Positions 14,433 through 22,178 are shown, counted from the first letter of the stretch. The stretch: DNA of 22,541 nucleotides from JADDRA01 sp035553895 (GCA_035553895.1 DATMJI010000034.1:1-22541); one strand, 5' to 3'. Made by a program: numbers and translations. Notes: generated by a model from the letters alone, not told the origin.

Positions 14433-16778
14433 TCAGCGCTCGACGCCGTGGAGGACGGCCCGCTCCAGCTCGCGGAGGTGGTCACGCTCGACGACCTTGG
14501 CGCCCGAGGCGGTACGCACGTAGAAGGTGTCGACCACCTCGTCGCCTTGGGTCGCCACCTTGGCCAGGTGGATATCGAGGTCGAGCTCCGCCAGGGCGGT
14601 GGTGACGCCGTAGAGCAGCCCCACCCGGTCGGGGGCATGCACCTCGACGATGGTCGAGCTCGACGAGCCGTGGTTGTCGATGCGGATCCGGGGCGGCGTG
14701 GCCAGGAGGTCACCGGCCGGCCGGCGGCGGGGGCGGCGCCCCCGCTGGGCCATGCGGGCCGAAAGGGCCAGGCGCCCGTCGAGGGCCAGGCGTACGGCGC
14801 CGGCCAGGTCGTCCCAGTCGACACCGCCCGCTCCCGGTTCCACCTTGAACTGCGACGCCGCCATCCCGTCGGCGCTCACGGCGTCGGCGGAGCGCACGGC
14901 GACCGCCTTCAGGGCGAGGGTCCCGGCCACCCGGGCGAAGACGCCCGGGCGGTCCCTGGCCACCACGGTGAGGACGTCGCCGTCGCCGCTGACCACGGTC
15001 TGGCCGGCCGCCAGCAGCCGGCGCACGTCGGAACCGGGAAAGCCGCCGCCGGTCACCTCAGCCACGTCGCCCCCGCCCAGCACGTGGGCCACCCGAGCCA
15101 CCAGCTCCCCCACCAGGCCGGCCTTCCAGGTGCCCCAGGCCGAGGGCCCGGTGGCCAGGGAGTCGGCCTCGGTGAGGGCGGCGAGCAACTCCAGCGTGGC
15201 CGGCGAAGCGACGGCGCCGGCCACCATCTCGATCACCGCGTCGTCGGCCAGGTCCCGCCGGGTGGCGACGTCGGGCAGGAGGAGGTGGTGGCGGATGAGG
15301 TCGACCAGGATGGCGACGTCGCCGGGGGGGAAGCCCATGCGAGGCCCGATGGACGCCATCAGTCCCATGCCCACCTCGGTGTGGTCCCCGGGATAGCCCT
15401 TGCCCAGGTCGTGGAGCCAGGCCCCGACGAGCAGCAGGTCGGGACGGGCCACGGTGGCGGTCACCTCGGCGGCGTTGGCCGCCGCCTCGCACAGGTGCCG
15501 ATCGACGGTGAAGCGGTGGTAGGCGTTGCGCTGGGGACGGCTGCGGGTGGGTTCCCACTCGGGCAGGATCCGGTGCACCAAGCCGCGCTGGTCGAGGGCC
15601 TCGATCACGGCGATGGCGGGGCGGCCGGCGGCCAGCAGCTCGACGAGGGACTGGCGGGCCCCCTCCGGCCAGGGCCCGTGGGCGGCAGGGACAGCCTCGG
15701 CGAGGCGGTCCAGCGATCGGCGGTCGATGGGTACGCCGGCCTGGGCCGCCGCCGCCGCCGCCCGCAACACCAGGGCCACGTCGAACGCCGCGCCGCCGGC
15801 ACCGGGCCCGCCGTCGGGGGCACACAGGTGGACCTCGCCGTCCCGCAGCACCAGCCCGGGGCCGAGCGGGCGGTCCCGGCGGATGCGCCGGCCCAGGGGA
15901 CCGGCCAGCGTCGACCCCAGGCGGTGCCAGGCCTCGTCGCCGATCCAGGCGACGGTGCGGGCGGCAGTGGCGACACGGGACATGAGGGCGTCGGCGTCGG
16001 TGTCGCCCAGGGCGGCGGCCACCTCGTCCTGGCGCTCGAGCAGCAGCTCGTCGCTGGGTCGCATCAGGCTGCGGTGCAGGGCGACCCGGACACCGAGCAA
16101 GGTCTCCTCGGCTCGCTGCAGCGCTTGGGCGTCACCGGCGGCGAGCACGGAGCGACCCGAGCGCACGGCCCAACCGAGGGCGTGCACGTCGCGCAGCCCG
16201 CCCCGGGCCTCCTTGATGTCGGGCTCCAGCAGGAAGGCCACCTCCCCGGCCCGGCGGTGCCGTTCGGCCACCCGCTCGGCCAGCTCGGCCAGGTACCTGG
16301 AGGATCGCTTGCGCCACAGGCCGGCGGCGCCTTCCGCCACGGCCCGCACCAGGGTGGTCTCACCGGCCAGGGGCCGCACCGTCAAGGCGCTGGTGGCCGT
16401 GTCCAGTTCCCGGGCGGCCAGGGCCAGCGCCTGGCGGGGGGTGAACACCCCGTGGCCCAACTTGAGGCCGGCGTCCCACACCGGGTACCAGATCTGCTCG
16501 GCCAGGGCGACGAGCGCCGGCTGGTCCAGTGTGCCGTCGTGGAGGAGCCACACGTCGAGGTCGCTTCCCGGTGCCAGCTCGCCCCGCCCGTAGCCGCCGA
16601 CGGCCGCCAGGGCCACGGTCGCCGCCGTCTCGCCCGTCGCCGCGGCGAACACCTGCGCCAGCCAGGTGTCGGTGGCGGCCGACAGCGCCCGGCACAGCGC
16701 CCGGCCCCCCACGCTGCGGTCGGCCACCACCGCCGCCCGGGCGTCACGCACGGCGGCGCCGGCCGCCCCCCTCACCAC
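14433..16778 (-). CDS. glnD: [Protein-PII] uridylyl/adenylyltransferase GlnD
   Basis: A 781-residue bifunctional nitrogen-status enzyme. The nucleotidyltransferase motif GGYGRGELAPGSDLDV is at 61-76 with Asp73 and Asp75 as metal ligands. A helical GlnD domain with RNAYHRFTVDRH follows, then an HD hydrolase domain (His456-Asp457 in LHDLGKG) and two C-terminal ACT domains (about 590-660 and 700-780) that bind glutamine. In actinobacteria GlnD is known to modify GlnK with AMP rather than UMP; which applies here cannot be read from sequence. The gene follows glnK after 13 nt with no clear Shine-Dalgarno, so it is probably cotranscribed and translationally coupled. Two tandem GTG codons (16778, 16775) could start it. 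At 781 aa it is somewhat shorter than E. coli GlnD (about 890). Confidence 0.95.
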   Translation of the reverse strand: MVRGAAGAAVRDARAAVVADRSVGGRALCRALSAATDTWLAQVFAAATGETAATVALAAVGGYGRGELAPGSDLDVWLLHDGTLDQPALVALAEQIWYPVWDAGLKLGHGVFTPRQALALAARELDTATSALTVRPLAGETTLVRAVAEGAAGLWRKRSSRYLAELAERVAERHRRAGEVAFLLEPDIKEARGGLRDVHALGWAVRSGRSVLAAGDAQALQRAEETLLGVRVALHRSLMRPSDELLLERQDEVAAALGDTDADALMSRVATAARTVAWIGDEAWHRLGSTLAGPLGRRIRRDRPLGPGLVLRDGEVHLCAPDGGPGAGGAAFDVALVLRAAAAAAQAGVPIDRRSLDRLAEAVPAAHGPWPEGARQSLVELLAAGRPAIAVIEALDQRGLVHRILPEWEPTRSRPQRNAYHRFTVDRHLCEAAANAAEVTATVARPDLLLVGAWLHDLGKGYPGDHTEVGMGLMASIGPRMGFPPGDVAILVDLIRHHLLLPDVATRRDLADDAVIEMVAGAVASPATLELLAALTEADSLATGPSAWGTWKAGLVGELVARVAHVLGGGDVAEVTGGGFPGSDVRRLLAAGQTVVSGDGDVLTVVARDRPGVFARVAGTLALKAVAVRSADAVSADGMAASQFKVEPGAGGVDWDDLAGAVRLALDGRLALSARMAQRGRRPRRRPAGDLLATPPRIRIDNHGSSSSTIVEVHAPDRVGLLYGVTTALAELDLDIHLAKVATQGDEVVDTFYVRTASGAKVVERDHLRELERAVLHGVER

Positions 16779-16791
16779 CAGCGAGGCCCGG

Positions 16792-17130
16792 TCACAACGC
16801 TTCCTCGCCCGTCTCGCCGGTGCGGATGCGGATGACCCGGTCCACCTCGCTGATCCACACCTTGCCGTCGCCGATCTTGCCGGTGCGGGCGGCGGCGACG
16901 ATGACGCCGGCCACGTCCTCGGCGTCGAAGAGGTCGCAGAGCACCTCGATCCTGGTCTTGGGCACGACGTCGACGGTGTACTCGGTGCCCCGGTAGACCT
17001 CGGTCTTGCCCTTCTGGCGGCCGTGCCCCGAGGCCTCGGTGATGGTGAGGCCCTTGACGCCGAAGTCGGCGAGAGCCGACTTCACCTCGTCGAGTTTGTG
17101 GGGCTTGATGACGGCGGTGACCAGCTTCAT
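16792..17130 (-). CDS. glnK: Nitrogen regulatory protein PII (GlnK/GlnB)
   Basis: The 112-residue protein has the standard PII length. The T-loop sequence GRQKGKTEVYRGTEYTVDV contains Tyr51, the residue modified by GlnD, and the C-terminal TGKIGDGKVWISEVDRVIRIRTGE matches the ATP/2-oxoglutarate-binding signature. PII trimers sense ATP/ADP and 2-oxoglutarate, bind AmtB to block ammonium uptake and control other nitrogen functions. The ATG has GAGGAG 5 nt upstream, so this gene has a leader. It is followed by glnD after 13 nt. In many actinobacteria amtB comes immediately before; here a small opposite-strand gene lies between them, so glnK-glnD may have its own promoter in 17131-17195. Confidence 0.96.
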   Translation of the reverse strand: MKLVTAVIKPHKLDEVKSALADFGVKGLTITEASGHGRQKGKTEVYRGTEYTVDVVPKTRIEVLCDLFDAEDVAGVIVAAARTGKIGDGKVWISEVDRVIRIRTGETGEEAL

Positions 17131-17183
17131 GGCAGCTCCTCGTCCTTCGGTGGATGGGACCGGGCGGCGGCCGGCAGAGCGGC

Positions 17184-17189
17184 CACACT
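17184..17189 (+). promoter_or_regulatory. Possible -10 box, small Cys-rich gene
   Basis: CACACT, 6 nt, then ATG 17196. It keeps the A and final T of TANNNT and the usual spacing. Confidence 0.33.
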
Positions 17190-17195
17190 GGTGGC

Positions 17196-17384
17196 ATGGG
17201 TGTCCGCACCGATTGCCGCCACTATTCGACCCGCACGACGGGAGGCGACGTGGTGCAGCGCTGCCGCCTGGGCGCCAGCGAGGAGGCGCCCTTCGCCTGC
17301 CCGGACGGGTGCGTGTTCTTCGAACCCCGCTCCATCACCGACGCCGGCTGGCAGCGCCGCCGTGGGGGGCCCGGCGGCCAGTGA
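17196..17384 (+). CDS. Small Cys-rich protein, possible zinc-binding
   Basis: A 62-residue protein with four Cys (7, 23, 35, 39) and His9, arranged as DCRHY, QRCRLG and FACPDGCVFFEPR. The CPxxC knuckle and spacing suggest one structural zinc site. It resembles, in my recollection, short uncharacterised actinobacterial proteins starting VRTDCRHY, but no function is known to me. It sits on the strand opposite to amtB and glnK, in the gap between them. The frame is open back to 17154, but ATG 17196 fits the Cys-rich core and the -10 spacing. Low-complexity GGPGGQ ends the protein. Confidence 0.72.
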   Translation: MGVRTDCRHYSTRTTGGDVVQRCRLGASEEAPFACPDGCVFFEPRSITDAGWQRRRGGPGGQ

Positions 17385-17405
17385 GCCCACACCCGGGGGC
17401 GCCGG

Positions 17406-18695
17406 CTAGGCGACCGGGGCCCGGTCGCTGTGGCCGGAGGCCGGCGCTCCGAGCCCGGAGCCGAGGTCGGACAGGCTGTAGGCGGTCTCGGCGTGCTGGC
17501 TGCGGTCCAGCCCCTCGAGCTCGTCGTCCTCGCTGACCCGCAGGCCCATGGTGGCATCGATGGCCCGGGCGAGGACGTAGGACACCGCCAGCGAGAAGGC
17601 GAGCACGGCGGCACTGGCCACCACCTGGTCCACCAGGAGCTCGCCGCCACCGCCGAGGAACAGCCCGTCGGCGCCGGCGTCGTTCACCGCCGTGTCGGCG
17701 AAGAGGCCGAGCAGCACCGAACCGAGCAGGCCCCCGACGAGATGGATGCCGATGACGTCGAGGGAGTCGTCGTAGCCGAAGCGGAACTTGAGCCCGATGG
17801 CCAGCAGGCACAGGGCGCCGGCTGCGGCCCCGATGACGATGGGGCTGACGCCTCCCACGAAGCCGGCGCAGGGGGTGATGGCCACCAGGCCGGCCACGGC
17901 GCCGGAGGCGGCCCCGAGGGTCGTGGCCCGCCCGTCCCTCATGCGCTCGACCAGCATCCAGGCCAGCATCCCGGCCGACGCCGCCAGGAAGGTGTTCATG
18001 ATGGCCTGGGCGGCCACGCCGTTGGCGGCCAGGGCCGAGCCGGCGTTGAACCCGAACCAGCCGAACCACAAGATGCCGGTGCCGAGCATGGTGAGGGGCA
18101 GCGAGTGCGGGGGCATGGCCTCGCTGCGCCAGCCCCGGCGCCGGCCGAGCACCATGATCAGCCCGAGCGCCGCCGCCCCGGCGTTGATGTGCACGACGGC
18201 GCCGCCGGCGAAGTCGAGGGCACCGAGGTCGGCCAACCAGCCGCCGGCGAAGACCCAGTGGGCGACGGGGGCGTAGACCAGCACCAGCCAGGCGCCGATG
18301 AAGACCAGGTAGGGCCCGAAGCGCAGGCGGTCGGCGGTGGCCCCGGTGATGAGGGCGGGGGTGATCACGGCGAAGGTCATCTGGTAGGCGGCGAAGAGGA
18401 CCAGGGGGATGGTGAGGCCCTCGATGAGCGTCCCCGGATCACCACCCACGCCGGACAGGCCGATGAAGTCGAGGTTGCCGAGGACCCCGCCGTTGCCCAG
18501 GTCACCGAAGGCCAGGGAGAAGCCGACCAGGGCCCACAGCACGGCGACCAGCCCCATGGCGGCGAAGTTCTGCATGAGCATCCCCAGCACGTGCTTGGAC
18601 CGCACCATGCCGCCGTAGAACAGGGCCAACCCCGGCGTCATGAACAGCACCAGGGCCGTCGAGGTCAGCATCCAGGCGGTGTCGCCGGTGTCCAT
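17406..18695 (-). CDS. amtB: Ammonium transporter AmtB
   Basis: A 429-residue Amt/MEP/Rh-family channel with about eleven membrane helices. The twin pore histidines are present: His146 in YAPVAHWVF and His318 in VIGIHLVGG; the aromatic gate segments YQMTFAVITPALI and WFGWFGFNAGS are also intact. The cytoplasmic C-terminal tail has DELEGLDRSQHAETAY, the region that couples to GlnK, and an unusual extra of about 20 Ser/Gly/Ala-rich residues. It imports ammonium when nitrogen is scarce and is blocked by unmodified GlnK. ATG 18695 is chosen because GGGAG lies 6 nt upstream and the frame before it is non-conserved; the frame is open to 18797. A GlnR-like box upstream suggests nitrogen control. Confidence 0.95.
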   Translation of the reverse strand: MDTGDTAWMLTSTALVLFMTPGLALFYGGMVRSKHVLGMLMQNFAAMGLVAVLWALVGFSLAFGDLGNGGVLGNLDFIGLSGVGGDPGTLIEGLTIPLVLFAAYQMTFAVITPALITGATADRLRFGPYLVFIGAWLVLVYAPVAHWVFAGGWLADLGALDFAGGAVVHINAGAAALGLIMVLGRRRGWRSEAMPPHSLPLTMLGTGILWFGWFGFNAGSALAANGVAAQAIMNTFLAASAGMLAWMLVERMRDGRATTLGAASGAVAGLVAITPCAGFVGGVSPIVIGAAAGALCLLAIGLKFRFGYDDSLDVIGIHLVGGLLGSVLLGLFADTAVNDAGADGLFLGGGGELLVDQVVASAAVLAFSLAVSYVLARAIDATMGLRVSEDDELEGLDRSQHAETAYSLSDLGSGLGAPASGHSDRAPVA

Positions 18696-18747
18696 GTCGC
18701 TCTCCCGTCTCCTGCGCTCGGTGGTACCGACAGGGTGACGAAAGGTT

Positions 18748-18774
18748 GTTTCGACGCTGTTTCCTCCCGGTGAA
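18748..18774 (-). promoter_or_regulatory. GlnR-like operator upstream of amtB
   Basis: On the minus strand TTCAC-n6-GAAAC-n6-GAAAC, three boxes on an 11-bp period, resembling the actinobacterial GlnR consensus gTnAC-n6-GaAAC repeated. It lies 53-79 nt before the amtB start, and CACCCT (18732-18737) is a possible -10 box downstream of it. The third box deviates and a fourth is not evident. Confidence 0.45.
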
Positions 18775-18800
18775 CAGTCGCTGACGGCTGGGCCCACCGG

Positions 18801-18852
18801 GCTTCTGGCCCCATAAGTGGTCGCTCAGGCGACCACCTATGGGGCCAGAAGC
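18801..18852 (-). terminator. cca: 24-bp hairpin after the CCA-adding enzyme gene
   Basis: Arms 18801-18824 and 18829-18852 with a 4-nt loop. The single non-Watson-Crick position is A-C on the plus strand but a G-U pair in minus-strand RNA, so it is fully paired in the transcript of the upstream gene. It starts 10 nt after the stop and has no U tract. Confidence 0.75.
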
Positions 18853-18862
18853 GTTGGGTTCG

Positions 18863-20248
18863 TTAGGAGTGCGAGGCCCACCAGGCGTCGAGGCGGCGGT
18901 AGGCCTCCTCCTCGCCGAGGGGGCCTTCCTCCAGGCGCAGCTCGAGGAGGAAGTCGAGGGCCCGGCCCACCTCGGGACCGGGGGCCAGCCCCAGGTGGGC
19001 CATCACCTGGTTGCCGTCGAGGTCGGGGCGGATGCGGGCCAGCTCCTCGCTGGCCGCCAGTTCCTCGATGCGCGCCTCGAGGGCGTCCATGCGCCGGTCG
19101 AGCTCCTCGGCCCGGCGCCGGTTGCGGGTGGTGCAGTCACAGCGGGTGAGCTCGTTCAGCTCGGCCAGCAGGGGGCCGGCATCGCGCACGTAGCGGCGCA
19201 CGGCGCTGTCGGTCCAGCCCATCTTGTAGGTGTGGAAGCGCAGGTGGAGCTCGACCAGGCGGGAGACGGCGTCGATGTCCTCGCTCGGGTAGCGCAAGGC
19301 CTGCATGCGCTCGCGGGTCATGCGGGCCCCGACCACCTCGTGGTGGTGGAAGCTCACCTTCCCCTGGGGCCCGAACGAGCGGGTCTTGGGCTTGCCCACG
19401 TCGTGGAAGAGGGCGGCCAGGCGCACGATGCGTTCGGGGCGGGTCTTGGCCACCACGGCGATGGTGTGGGCCAGCACGTCCTTGTGGTGGTGCACCGGGT
19501 CGACCTCCAGGGCCATGCCCGGCAGCTCGGGCAGGAACTCCTCGGCCAGGCCGGTCTCCACCAGGAACAGCAGGCCGGCCTCGGGCTGGTCGACCACCAG
19601 CAGCTTGTCGAGCTCCACCCGGATCCGCTCGGGCGAGACGATCTCCAGGCGGGGGTGCAGATCCTTGACCGCCGCCACCAGGGCGCCGTCGGGCACCAGC
19701 CGGTAGCCGGCCAGGAAGCGGGCCGCCCGCAGCATGCGTAGGGGGTCGTCGCTGAAGGACTCCTCGGGCGACAGCGGGGTGCGCAGGCGGGAGGCGGCCA
19801 GGTCGGCGGCACCACCGAAGGGGTCGACCAGCTCGGGCGCGTCGCCGGCACCGAGGTCGAGGGCCATGGCGTTGACGGTGAAGTCCCGCCGCGAAAGATC
19901 GGCCTCCACCTCGGTGGAAAAGACGACATCGGGCTTGCGGGAGTCGGGCCGGTAGGCCTCGGCCCGATGGGTGGTGATCTCGTAGTCCCGGCCGTCACGC
20001 CGGGCGCCGATGGTGCCGAAGCGCTTGCCCTGGAGCCACACGGCGTGGGCCCAGGGGCCGACCACAGCCTCGATCTGCTCGGGGCGGGCATCGGTGGTGA
20101 GGTCGTAGTCGATGGCCTCGACGGGGCGCCCGAGCAGCAGGTCACGCACCGTGCCGCCCACCAGATAGAGGCGATGGCCGGCGGCGGCGAAGCGCCCGGC
20201 CAGCGGTGCCACCTCGGCGAGGACGGGCCGCAGCCGCTCGGGGACCAT
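18863..20248 (-). CDS. cca: CCA tRNA nucleotidyltransferase
   Basis: A 461-residue class II CCA-adding enzyme. The head nucleotidyltransferase signature LYLVGGTVRDLLLGR is at 27-41 and the catalytic pair Asp47/Asp49 in DYD; RRDFTVNAMALD (120-131) and the SDDPLRMLRAARFLA neck follow. An HD domain has His282-Asp283 in FHDVGKP, and an acidic helical region closes the protein. The HD domain is common in actinobacterial PcnA-type enzymes. It adds or repairs the 3' CCA of tRNAs in the cytoplasm. ATG 20248 is preceded by TACCGT and 7 nt, so the message is probably leaderless. In many actinobacteria this gene lies on the way to murJ, parAB and the replication origin. Confidence 0.95.
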   Translation of the reverse strand: MVPERLRPVLAEVAPLAGRFAAAGHRLYLVGGTVRDLLLGRPVEAIDYDLTTDARPEQIEAVVGPWAHAVWLQGKRFGTIGARRDGRDYEITTHRAEAYRPDSRKPDVVFSTEVEADLSRRDFTVNAMALDLGAGDAPELVDPFGGAADLAASRLRTPLSPEESFSDDPLRMLRAARFLAGYRLVPDGALVAAVKDLHPRLEIVSPERIRVELDKLLVVDQPEAGLLFLVETGLAEEFLPELPGMALEVDPVHHHKDVLAHTIAVVAKTRPERIVRLAALFHDVGKPKTRSFGPQGKVSFHHHEVVGARMTRERMQALRYPSEDIDAVSRLVELHLRFHTYKMGWTDSAVRRYVRDAGPLLAELNELTRCDCTTRNRRRAEELDRRMDALEARIEELAASEELARIRPDLDGNQVMAHLGLAPGPEVGRALDFLLELRLEEGPLGEEEAYRRLDAWWASHS

Positions 20249-20255
20249 CGAGCCA

Positions 20256-20261
20256 ACGGTA
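20256..20261 (-). promoter_or_regulatory. -10 box, cca gene (leaderless)
   Basis: TACCGT, 7 nt (TGGCTCG), then ATG 20248. Confidence 0.48.
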
Positions 20262-20303
20262 GCGGCGGGCGCCGGGCCGGGCCGGGTCGCCGGCGCCGGC
20301 CCG
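20262..20303 (-). terminator. Imperfect GC hairpin after the ABC permease gene
   Basis: GCGGG and CGCCGG (with a 4-nt bulge) can pair with CCGGCG and CCCGC across the 42-nt gap between the permease stop and the cca -10 box. It is weak, with no U tract, and such GC-rich sequence folds easily by chance. Confidence 0.28.
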
Positions 20304-21071
20304 CTAGCCCCGCCGCGGGATCCAGCGAAACCCTCTGGCGGCCACCACGGCTCCGGCCACCCCCCACGCCGCCAGCACCGCCAGGTCGCCCCACGCCAGG
20401 CCGAGCCCGCTGGTGGCGGGATCGAAGGCGACGAAGAGGCTGTCGTTGAGCGGTTTGACGGGGAAGACGTCGGCGATGGACACCAGCCAGTCCGGGATGC
20501 TCTCTGCCGGCACGAAGATCCCGGAGATGAAGAACAGGGGGAGGGTGATGGCGTTGGCCACCGCCGGCGCCGCCGCTTCGGTGGGGACCACGGCGGTCAC
20601 GGCGATGCCCAGGGCCGAGAAGGCGGCGGCCCCGAGGACCAGGGCCACCAGGAACCCGGCCGCCGCCGTCCCCGGCAAGGCCACGCCGTAGAAGAGGCGG
20701 CCGATGGCCACCAGCACGCCCGCCATGGCCAGACCCACCACCACGGCGGTCACCACCCGGCCGGCGATGAAGATCCACGGCGGTAGGGGCGTGCCCCGGA
20801 CCTTCTTGAGCACCCCGCTCTCGCGCTGCTGGGTCAGCGAGATGGCGAGGTTGACGAAGGTGGCGCTGACCAGGGCGAGGGCCACGATGCCGGGCACGTA
20901 GTAGGTGGTGGTCTCTACCCCGCTCTCGAGCGTCTGGCTGCCGAAGATGCTGACGAAGAGCACCAGGAAGATGACCGGCAGGGCGAGGGTGAAGAAGGTG
21001 GCGGTGGGATCGCGCACGAAGGTGCGGAGGTCGAAGCGGGCCTGGTGGGCCACCAGCCGGCCGTCGTTCAC
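20304..21071 (-). CDS. ABC-2 type transporter permease
   Basis: A 255-residue membrane protein with about six hydrophobic segments in the ABC-2 pattern: an N-terminal cytoplasmic helix (LVAHQARFDLRTFVRDP), a first membrane span, then YYVPGIVALALVSATFVNLAISLTQ and the coupling segment ESGVLKKVRGTPLPPW, then four further spans with FISGIFVPAESIPDWL. It forms the membrane half of the exporter with the adjacent ATPase. The GTG start overlaps the ATPase stop in GTGA (4 nt), indicating translational coupling. Related systems export drugs, polysaccharides or lipids; the cargo is unknown. Confidence 0.9.
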   Translation of the reverse strand: MNDGRLVAHQARFDLRTFVRDPTATFFTLALPVIFLVLFVSIFGSQTLESGVETTTYYVPGIVALALVSATFVNLAISLTQQRESGVLKKVRGTPLPPWIFIAGRVVTAVVVGLAMAGVLVAIGRLFYGVALPGTAAAGFLVALVLGAAAFSALGIAVTAVVPTEAAAPAVANAITLPLFFISGIFVPAESIPDWLVSIADVFPVKPLNDSLFVAFDPATSGLGLAWGDLAVLAAWGVAGAVVAARGFRWIPRRG

Positions 21072-21976
21072 CCCGGCGCCCGGTCAGTGAGGTCGAGATA
21101 GACGTCCTCGAGGCTGGGGTGGCGCACGCTGAGGCGCTCCAGGGCGATACCCCGGTCCAGGGCCCAACCCGTCAGCCGGTGCAGATCCCGGATCAGGTCG
21201 GCGCTGGGGAGGCGGACGCCGCCGCCGGTGTCGACCCGGGGGACGGCCGACAGCCCGGGTGGCGGGCGGGCGCCGGCCGGGAGCCGGAAGCGGATCTCGC
21301 CCTGGCCGTCGCCGCCGGGACCGATCTCGCCCGGCGCGCCGGTGGCCACCACCTCACCGTCGACGATGATGGCGACGCGGTCGGCCAGGGCCTCGGCCTC
21401 CTCCAGGTAGTGGGTGGTGAGCACGACCGTCGCGCCGAGGTCGCGCAAGCTGGCAATGAGTCCCCACGCCGAGCGCCGGGCACCGGGATCGAAGCCGGTG
21501 GTCGGCTCGTCGAGGAACAGGAGGTCGGGCCGGCCCACCAGCGCCACCGCCACCTCCAGACGGCGCTGCTGGCCCCCGGAGAGCTTGCCCGCCCGCTGGC
21601 CGGCCTCCGCCGCCAGCCCCACCACCTCGATGGCCTCCGCCACCGGCCGGGCGTCAGGGTAGTAGGCGGCGTAGAGGGCGACGGTCTCGCCCACGGTGAG
21701 CTCGGGCTGGACCCGGCTGGACTGGAGCACGATCCCCACCCGCTGGCGCCAGGCCCGGGTGGGGGCCGCCGGATCGACGCCGAGGACCCGCACTTCTCCC
21801 CCCGTGCGGGTGCGGTAGCCCTCGAGGATCTCGACCACCGTCGTCTTGCCGGCACCGTTGGGACCGAGGATGGCGAACACCTCCCCGGCCCGCACGTCGA
21901 GGTCGATGCCCCGCACGACCTCCCGGCTCCCGTAGCGCTTGACCAAGCCGCGGACGGAGATCACCGGACCGGCCAC
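21068..21976 (-). CDS. ABC transporter ATP-binding protein (ABC-2 exporter, DrrA/CcmA type)
   Basis: A 302-residue ATPase. Walker A GPNGAGKTT is at 38-46, a Q-loop Gln at 85, signature LSGGQQRRLEVA at 132-143, Walker B LLFLDEP at 152-158 and a switch His in TTHYLEEAEAL. The last 80 or so residues form the C-terminal extension of this subfamily (RHPSLEDVYLDLTDR). It powers the partner permease encoded immediately downstream. The drug-resistance (DrrA) and heme-type (CcmA) labels are family names only. The GTG start has TAGCCT 6 nt upstream and no Shine-Dalgarno, so the two-gene operon begins with a leaderless gene and the second is coupled. Confidence 0.93.
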   Translation of the reverse strand: MAGPVISVRGLVKRYGSREVVRGIDLDVRAGEVFAILGPNGAGKTTVVEILEGYRTRTGGEVRVLGVDPAAPTRAWRQRVGIVLQSSRVQPELTVGETVALYAAYYPDARPVAEAIEVVGLAAEAGQRAGKLSGGQQRRLEVAVALVGRPDLLFLDEPTTGFDPGARRSAWGLIASLRDLGATVVLTTHYLEEAEALADRVAIIVDGEVVATGAPGEIGPGGDGQGEIRFRLPAGARPPPGLSAVPRVDTGGGVRLPSADLIRDLHRLTGWALDRGIALERLSVRHPSLEDVYLDLTDRAPG

Positions 21977-21982
21977 GGGGTG

Positions 21983-21988
21983 AGGCTA
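21983..21988 (-). promoter_or_regulatory. -10 box of the ABC operon (leaderless)
   Basis: TAGCCT, 6 nt (CACCCC), then GTG 21976. TTTTTC 17 nt upstream could serve as a poor -35. Confidence 0.5.
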
Positions 21989-22050
21989 GTTCTCGGCGGC
22001 GGGCCGAAAAATGTCTCAAGTCGTCTCTGGTGCCGTCCGATGTTGAGTGC

Positions 22051-22178
22051 AGAAGGTGGGACCGGGACCGGCTGCACGGCGACCCCGCCCAGCCGAGGTA
22101 GCCGGCCCGGTCCCGCCCGAACGCACCACCGTGCGAGCACGAGCCGCCCTCCCCCGGCGGCTCGTTCTCGTTTTCGCC
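22051..22178 (+). ncRNA. Candidate 6C-like small RNA
   Basis: This is the 297-bp gap between divergent genes and no plausible protein is encoded. The plus strand folds into a 13-bp stem with one bulge (22058-22071 with 22102-22114) topped by CGGC/GCCG and an 11-nt C-rich loop (GACCCCGCCCA), a small 5-bp hairpin (22122-22135), and a perfect 10-bp terminator stem with loop CTCCCCC. Two stem-loops with C-rich loops, the second a terminator, is the description of the actinobacterial 6C RNA. The C runs are interrupted and shorter than six, so identity is uncertain. The 5' end is a guess from a weak GATGTT box at 22039-22044. Confidence 0.4.
22139..22174 (+). terminator. Intrinsic terminator of the candidate RNA
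   Basis: A perfect 10-bp stem (22139-22148 with 22156-22165), 7-nt loop CTCCCCC, then TCTCGTTTT. It is one of the two hairpins in the window with a U-rich tail. No plus-strand gene precedes it, which argues for a separate transcript. Confidence 0.65.

Noticed and set aside
14448..16835. A 795-codon plus-strand open frame opposite glnD
   Set aside because: Composition is Gly/His/Gln-rich without recognisable domains, while the minus strand encodes an intact GlnD with all motifs.
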